Made by a program: the position numbers and the translations under genes. Under the pieces are notes generated by a model, which saw nothing but the letters and a program-made list of their open reading frames with translations, was not told the origin of the DNA and ran no database searches. From JBNJEM01 sp051745935 (lineage in GTDB: Bacteria; Planctomycetota; Planctomycetia; Pirellulales; Pirellulaceae), in NCBI GenBank assembly GCA_051745935.1, contig JBNJEM010000358.1, positions 1-7,994 on the forward strand: 7,994 nt of DNA, in the 5' to 3' direction. The first letter of the stretch is position 1. Each line of letters begins with the position of its first letter. Below are positions 5,903-7,994 of this stretch, in pieces.

Positions 5903-6409
5903 CAGCAAAGCGGCCCGTGACCACGCGAAGGAATGACGAAGCACGAAGCACCAATAACCAATTAACCAATGATTAAGCGGTTTTTACAGGTTAATCCTAG
6001 GGGTGAGTGCCACTGATTTCAGCGGCGCGCTGTTGCTGGATGGGCGGAGGAGCACTGATGAAGGGGGCGCCGTGGTTTTCGGCCATGACAAATCGCCCAT
6101 AACAAAACAGTGGCGCATTTCTCGGTTTTTGAACCGCGTCGAGGGGAGGTGGGGGGGACTCAGCTTATACGTCACCCAATCAAAACGACACAGATGCGCG
6201 GTGCCACTCGCGGCACGAACGACCAGAACGGCGTGCCTTATGGCCGTTCGCGGATTGTGTCACCGTTGCCCAGAAGCGGCTATAGACCGCTCGCGGATGA
6301 CTTTGTCCGCCGCGAGTTCGACCAACGGGAGGACGGCTTGCGCCGGGCAGCTTTCCATCCGGACAAATCCGACCGCCTGAAGTATAAACCGCCGACCTCG
6401 CTCATGAGC
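5903..6409. other. gap between the cyclase and the Flp pilin gene
   Basis: No recognisable gene. Low-complexity repeats occur just after the cyclase (5936-5970). A distant inverted repeat GTGCCACTG (6007-6015) / CAGTGGCGC (6108-6116, one wobble) brackets about 90 bp. A plus-strand frame 6194-6445 (and its longer form from 6110) has fairly coding-like codons near its end (DDFVRREFDQREDG) but overlaps the 3' end of flp and shows no family, so it is not called. Confidence 0.45.
5936..5970. repeat. short degenerate tandem repeats
   Basis: ACGAAGC occurs twice in tandem (5936-5942, 5943-5949), followed by three ACCAAT units at 5950, 5957 and 5965. This is the kind of slippage-prone simple sequence often seen after genes; no function is implied. 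Confidence 0.6.
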
Positions 6410-6658
6410 TCACCCACTGATCGCCTCCTCGATGGCGGCGCTTGAACTATCAAAACTCGCGGCTGTTTCGGTTGACAGGGCCTGTACGCTGGCTAAGCAG
6501 GCAATCACGATCAAAGCCAACATCACGGCGTACTCCACGGCGGTGGGCCCCTGTTCTTCCCGGAACAACCGTCGCAGAAACACTCTTGCGGCTGATACAG
6601 TGTTTCCCTTGCAAAGAGACTTGGCGGAATTCACCTTCCGGTTGGGCGAACGTTCCAT
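6410..6658 (-). CDS. Flp/type IVb prepilin
   Basis: The product is 82 residues from ATG 6658. The processing motif FREEQG|PTAVEYAVMLALI (residues 32-50) has the Gly37/Pro38 cleavage site, Glu at mature position 5 and Tyr at position 6, as in Flp pilins. The hydrophobic assembly helix spans about 44-60, and the mature protein would be 45 residues, ending in a Ser/Ala/Glu-rich tail. After cleavage by a TadV-type peptidase such pilins are assembled by the Tad machinery for attachment. The leader before the cleavage site (37 residues) is longer than usual. A GTG at 6583 (VFLRRLFREEQG) would give a 57-residue precursor of more ordinary size. An upstream TATATA (minus, about 6681-6676) could be a -10 box, which fits the ATG at 6658. 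No tad, rcp or cpa gene is in the window, so this is an isolated pilin gene here. Confidence 0.88.
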   Translation of the reverse strand: MERSPNRKVNSAKSLCKGNTVSAARVFLRRLFREEQGPTAVEYAVMLALIVIACLASVQALSTETAASFDSSSAAIEEAISG

Positions 6659-7014
6659 GCGGCACTTGTCGGGGGTTATATATGTCATGATGTGTCCAAC
6701 TTGAGCGATAGCCCCTGACCGCGCAAATCAAGCGTGCTTCGATGTCGCTCACCCAACGGTCGCGTTGCGCCTCCGTATACCCAACACTGGCGTGGATTAT
6801 GGCAATCCCCACACGACCGGGCGGAGCGTTTCCGCAACGGCGGTCTCCCGCCCTGACGCATGCGCGGCAACAGGATTGGTAATATGTGCTTCACACAGGG
6901 TCGGCTAGACCATGCGTGGGTAGACCGTTCCTATTCAAACCCTATGTCATGAATTGGAGTCGAGCAAACGGTCGGCAGCACTTTAGAGCCCTGAAATGGA
7001 AAACTCGCCACGAA

Positions 7015-7034
7015 GCGGGACACGGTGGTCCCGC
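7015..7034. repeat. REP-like hairpin GCGGGAC-N6-GTCCCGC
   Basis: GCGGGAC (7015-7021) and GTCCCGC (7028-7034) form a perfect 7-bp stem around ACGGTG. No T-tract follows on either strand, so it is not a classical terminator. It is one of several palindromes clustered to the right of the pilin gene. Confidence 0.5.
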
Positions 7035-7400
7035 ACGCAGGCCGCCGCCGGCTGCGAGGGAACGCCGGTCATGGGAAGGAAACTTGGATTTCTTGTCATC
7101 ACCCTCGAAAAGCTTTATGCCGACCAGCTTGGCAACGCGGTCTTCCTGATGGTGGCCGGAAAGGCGAACGTTGATGGGCTTCGACCGCCACCGAATCCCG
7201 TGGTGGGAAACGCCAGCAAAGAACTCATGACCGCCACCGCGACAAGCCGACAACCGTTCGGCGACGAGTGGAAACCGCTCGGCCTAGTCCGATTTTGCGT
7301 AAATCACGGCATGAACTGATAGGATGTGAATCCCAAGACTTCATCCATTCTTTCATCGGTCGGCCAGACTGAAATCGGGGCGTGGTTTTCAAGGTGTTCC

Positions 7401-7444
7401 TCTTTTCGCTCGCGGCACGAGCTTGTTCCGTGCCTCCGAAAAGA
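7401..7444. repeat. REP-like hairpin, family A copy 2, with outer stem
   Basis: The inner stem GGCACG (7414-7419) / CGTGCC (7429-7434) surrounds the loop AGCTTGTTC and is a relative of the hairpin at 4546-4570. An outer 8-bp stem TCTTTTCG (7401-7408) / CGAAAAGA (7437-7444) encloses it, with short unpaired segments between. It starts 13 bp beyond the stop of the small frameshifted gene (minus strand). It might stabilise or end that transcript, although no U-tract follows. Confidence 0.6.
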
Positions 7445-7456
7445 CGCCCGATGCCT

Positions 7457-7697
7457 TCATTTGGCTGTCTTGGAAGCGCGCGCGGATGGAAGGCCAAGCT
7501 GGGCTTTCCACTGCGCGACGCGGCTCGCGTGATCGGCCGGCTCGCTATCCCAGCAAACAGCAACGAAGTCGCCCTGCTGCCGGCGCCACTCGCTGAGCGC
7601 CTGGCGCATCCGCGCCAGCACCTCGACATATCTCCATTTCGCGAGGGTGCGTCGCCCATGCCGGGCCGCTTTGCGGGCGGTTCGAATTTGCCGTCAT
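7457..7697 (-). pseudogene. small unrecognised gene, apparently frameshifted
   Basis: A minus-strand frame of 78 codons (7693-7460, stop 7459-7457) reads KWRYVEVLARMRQALSEW, then GDFVAVCWDSEPADHASRVA and QWKAQLGLPSARASKTAK. Codons end mostly in G or C and the composition is that of a real helical, basic protein, unlike the other frames. It has no usable early start and begins right after an in-frame TGA. An ATG at 7697-7695, with AGGG six bases before it, opens another frame (MTANSNRP) that would join the coding frame if one base near 7680 were skipped. The joined product would be about 79 residues. So this is a frameshifted gene, a sequencing error or, less likely, programmed shifting. I do not recognise the family. 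It starts about 30 bp from the REPIN-like repeat. Confidence 0.45.
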
Positions 7698-7727
7698 TGT
7701 TTACCCTGCAGTTGCATAACGATTGAA

Positions 7728-7872
7728 GTAGGACGGGTCTCCAGGCCCGTCTCTTGGCGTGCGAAACCGACTTTGATTCACTGTCTGCAAAGTTCACGAA
7801 ACGTGAAGTCTGCAAACATCCGCAAGATGACCATTTTCCACTGTGATAGACGGGCCTGGAGACCCGTCCTAC
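7728..7872. repeat. REPIN-like inverted pair of REP sequences
   Basis: A 25-bp sequence at 7728-7752 recurs as its perfect reverse complement at 7848-7872. Its core, GACGGGTCTCCAGGCCCGTC, is itself an imperfect palindrome (GACGGG/CCCGTC) and is flanked by GTAG on the outer side. Two REPs in inverted orientation about 95 bp apart have the architecture of a REPIN, a non-autonomous element normally moved by a RAYT (TnpA-REP, Y1 transposase). No RAYT gene is in the window. Between the arms lie a direct repeat GTCTGCAAA (twice) and a small hairpin TTCACG-AAA-CGTGAA. Confidence 0.75.
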
Positions 7873-7994
7873 GCACTCCTTTTTGCAACGTTGGGGTTTA
7901 CTCTCCGTTGTTTAACAGCCCCTAACAAAACCAAGCTCTCGTTTCCAAAACCCCTTGGATTACGAGACATCCGCATGCTTTTACTATGGAGTCT
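7873..7994. other. right-edge sequence, no gene recognised
   Basis: Short frames on both strands reach the edge but show no motif, start signal or family resemblance. Nothing further can be supported. Confidence 0.4.

Larger units (their letters stand above)
6659..7456. other. gene-poor stretch with REP-like hairpins
   Basis: No gene is recognised. Frames on both strands across 6942-7319 look weakly coding: plus 7071-7319 begins MGRKLGFLVITLEKLYADQL, and minus 6942-7253 contains EDRVAKLVGIKLFEGDDKKS. They overlap each other and neither matches a family, so at most one can be real and it may be a remnant. The stretch 6735-6830 looks like degenerate copies of short repeats (CACCCAACGG and ATACCCAACAC). 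Hairpins are listed separately. Confidence 0.45.

Noticed and set aside
6194..6445. Plus-strand 84-codon frame converging on the pilin
   Set aside because: Codon use near its end is plausible, but it overlaps the 3' end of flp, and no family or ribosome site is visible.
6450..6812. 120-codon minus-strand frame overlapping the pilin
   Set aside because: Its second half is the pilin gene in another frame. Its first half looks like translated degenerate short repeats.
7225..7815. 196-codon minus-strand frame
   Set aside because: It runs through one REPIN arm and is Arg/Ser-rich. The better coding signal over 7460-7693 is in a different frame.

Overview
The window looks like chromosomal DNA of a member of the Planctomycetota, most likely Pirellulales-like. 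I infer this from the RpoD tail, the alternative GlmU-type protein, the style of the Flp pilin, the weak or absent Shine-Dalgarno sites, a recurring TAGAAT -10 motif, and REP-like hairpins in long gaps. No search was run, so the assignment rests on recognition alone. Coding density is low: the genes I can support fill only a little over half of the window.

Layout: (1) 1-155 (+) is the last 50 codons of a principal sigma-70 factor (RpoD, region 4.2). (2) 163-1029 (-) is a complete metF, converging on rpoD with a 7-bp gap. Its leader contains two hairpins. (3) 1030-1775 is non-coding, with a possible promoter, a long stem-loop and a near-perfect 15-bp direct repeat. (4) 1776-3032 (-) is a GlmU-type sugar nucleotidyltransferase/acyltransferase, preceded by a -10 box. 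(5) 3093-3377 (-) is a possible small lipoprotein. (6) 3683-3952 (-) is a TM2-domain membrane protein. About 50 nt upstream of it is a 113-bp element closed by a perfect 14-bp inverted repeat with further nested stems. (7) 4115-4786 is mostly non-coding with several palindromes. (8) 4787-5902 (+) is a membrane-anchored diguanylate cyclase with intact active and inhibitory sites. (9) 6410-6658 (-) is a lone Flp/type IVb prepilin. (10) 6659-7994 is dominated by REP-like hairpins and a REPIN-like inverted pair. It also holds the remains, or a frameshifted copy, of a small unrecognised gene (7457-7697, -).

The genes do not form one pathway. They are housekeeping functions (transcription, one-carbon metabolism, amino-sugar nucleotide synthesis) next to surface and signalling functions (c-di-GMP synthesis, Flp pilin, TM2 protein, possible lipoprotein). 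c-di-GMP commonly controls attachment and pili, so a link between the cyclase and the pilin is conceivable, but nothing in the sequence shows it. The most interesting material is between the genes: the 113-bp nested-stem element, two copies of one hairpin family that differ by a compensatory base-pair swap, and the REPIN-like pair near the right end. I see no defence, CRISPR or biosynthetic system and no intact transposase.
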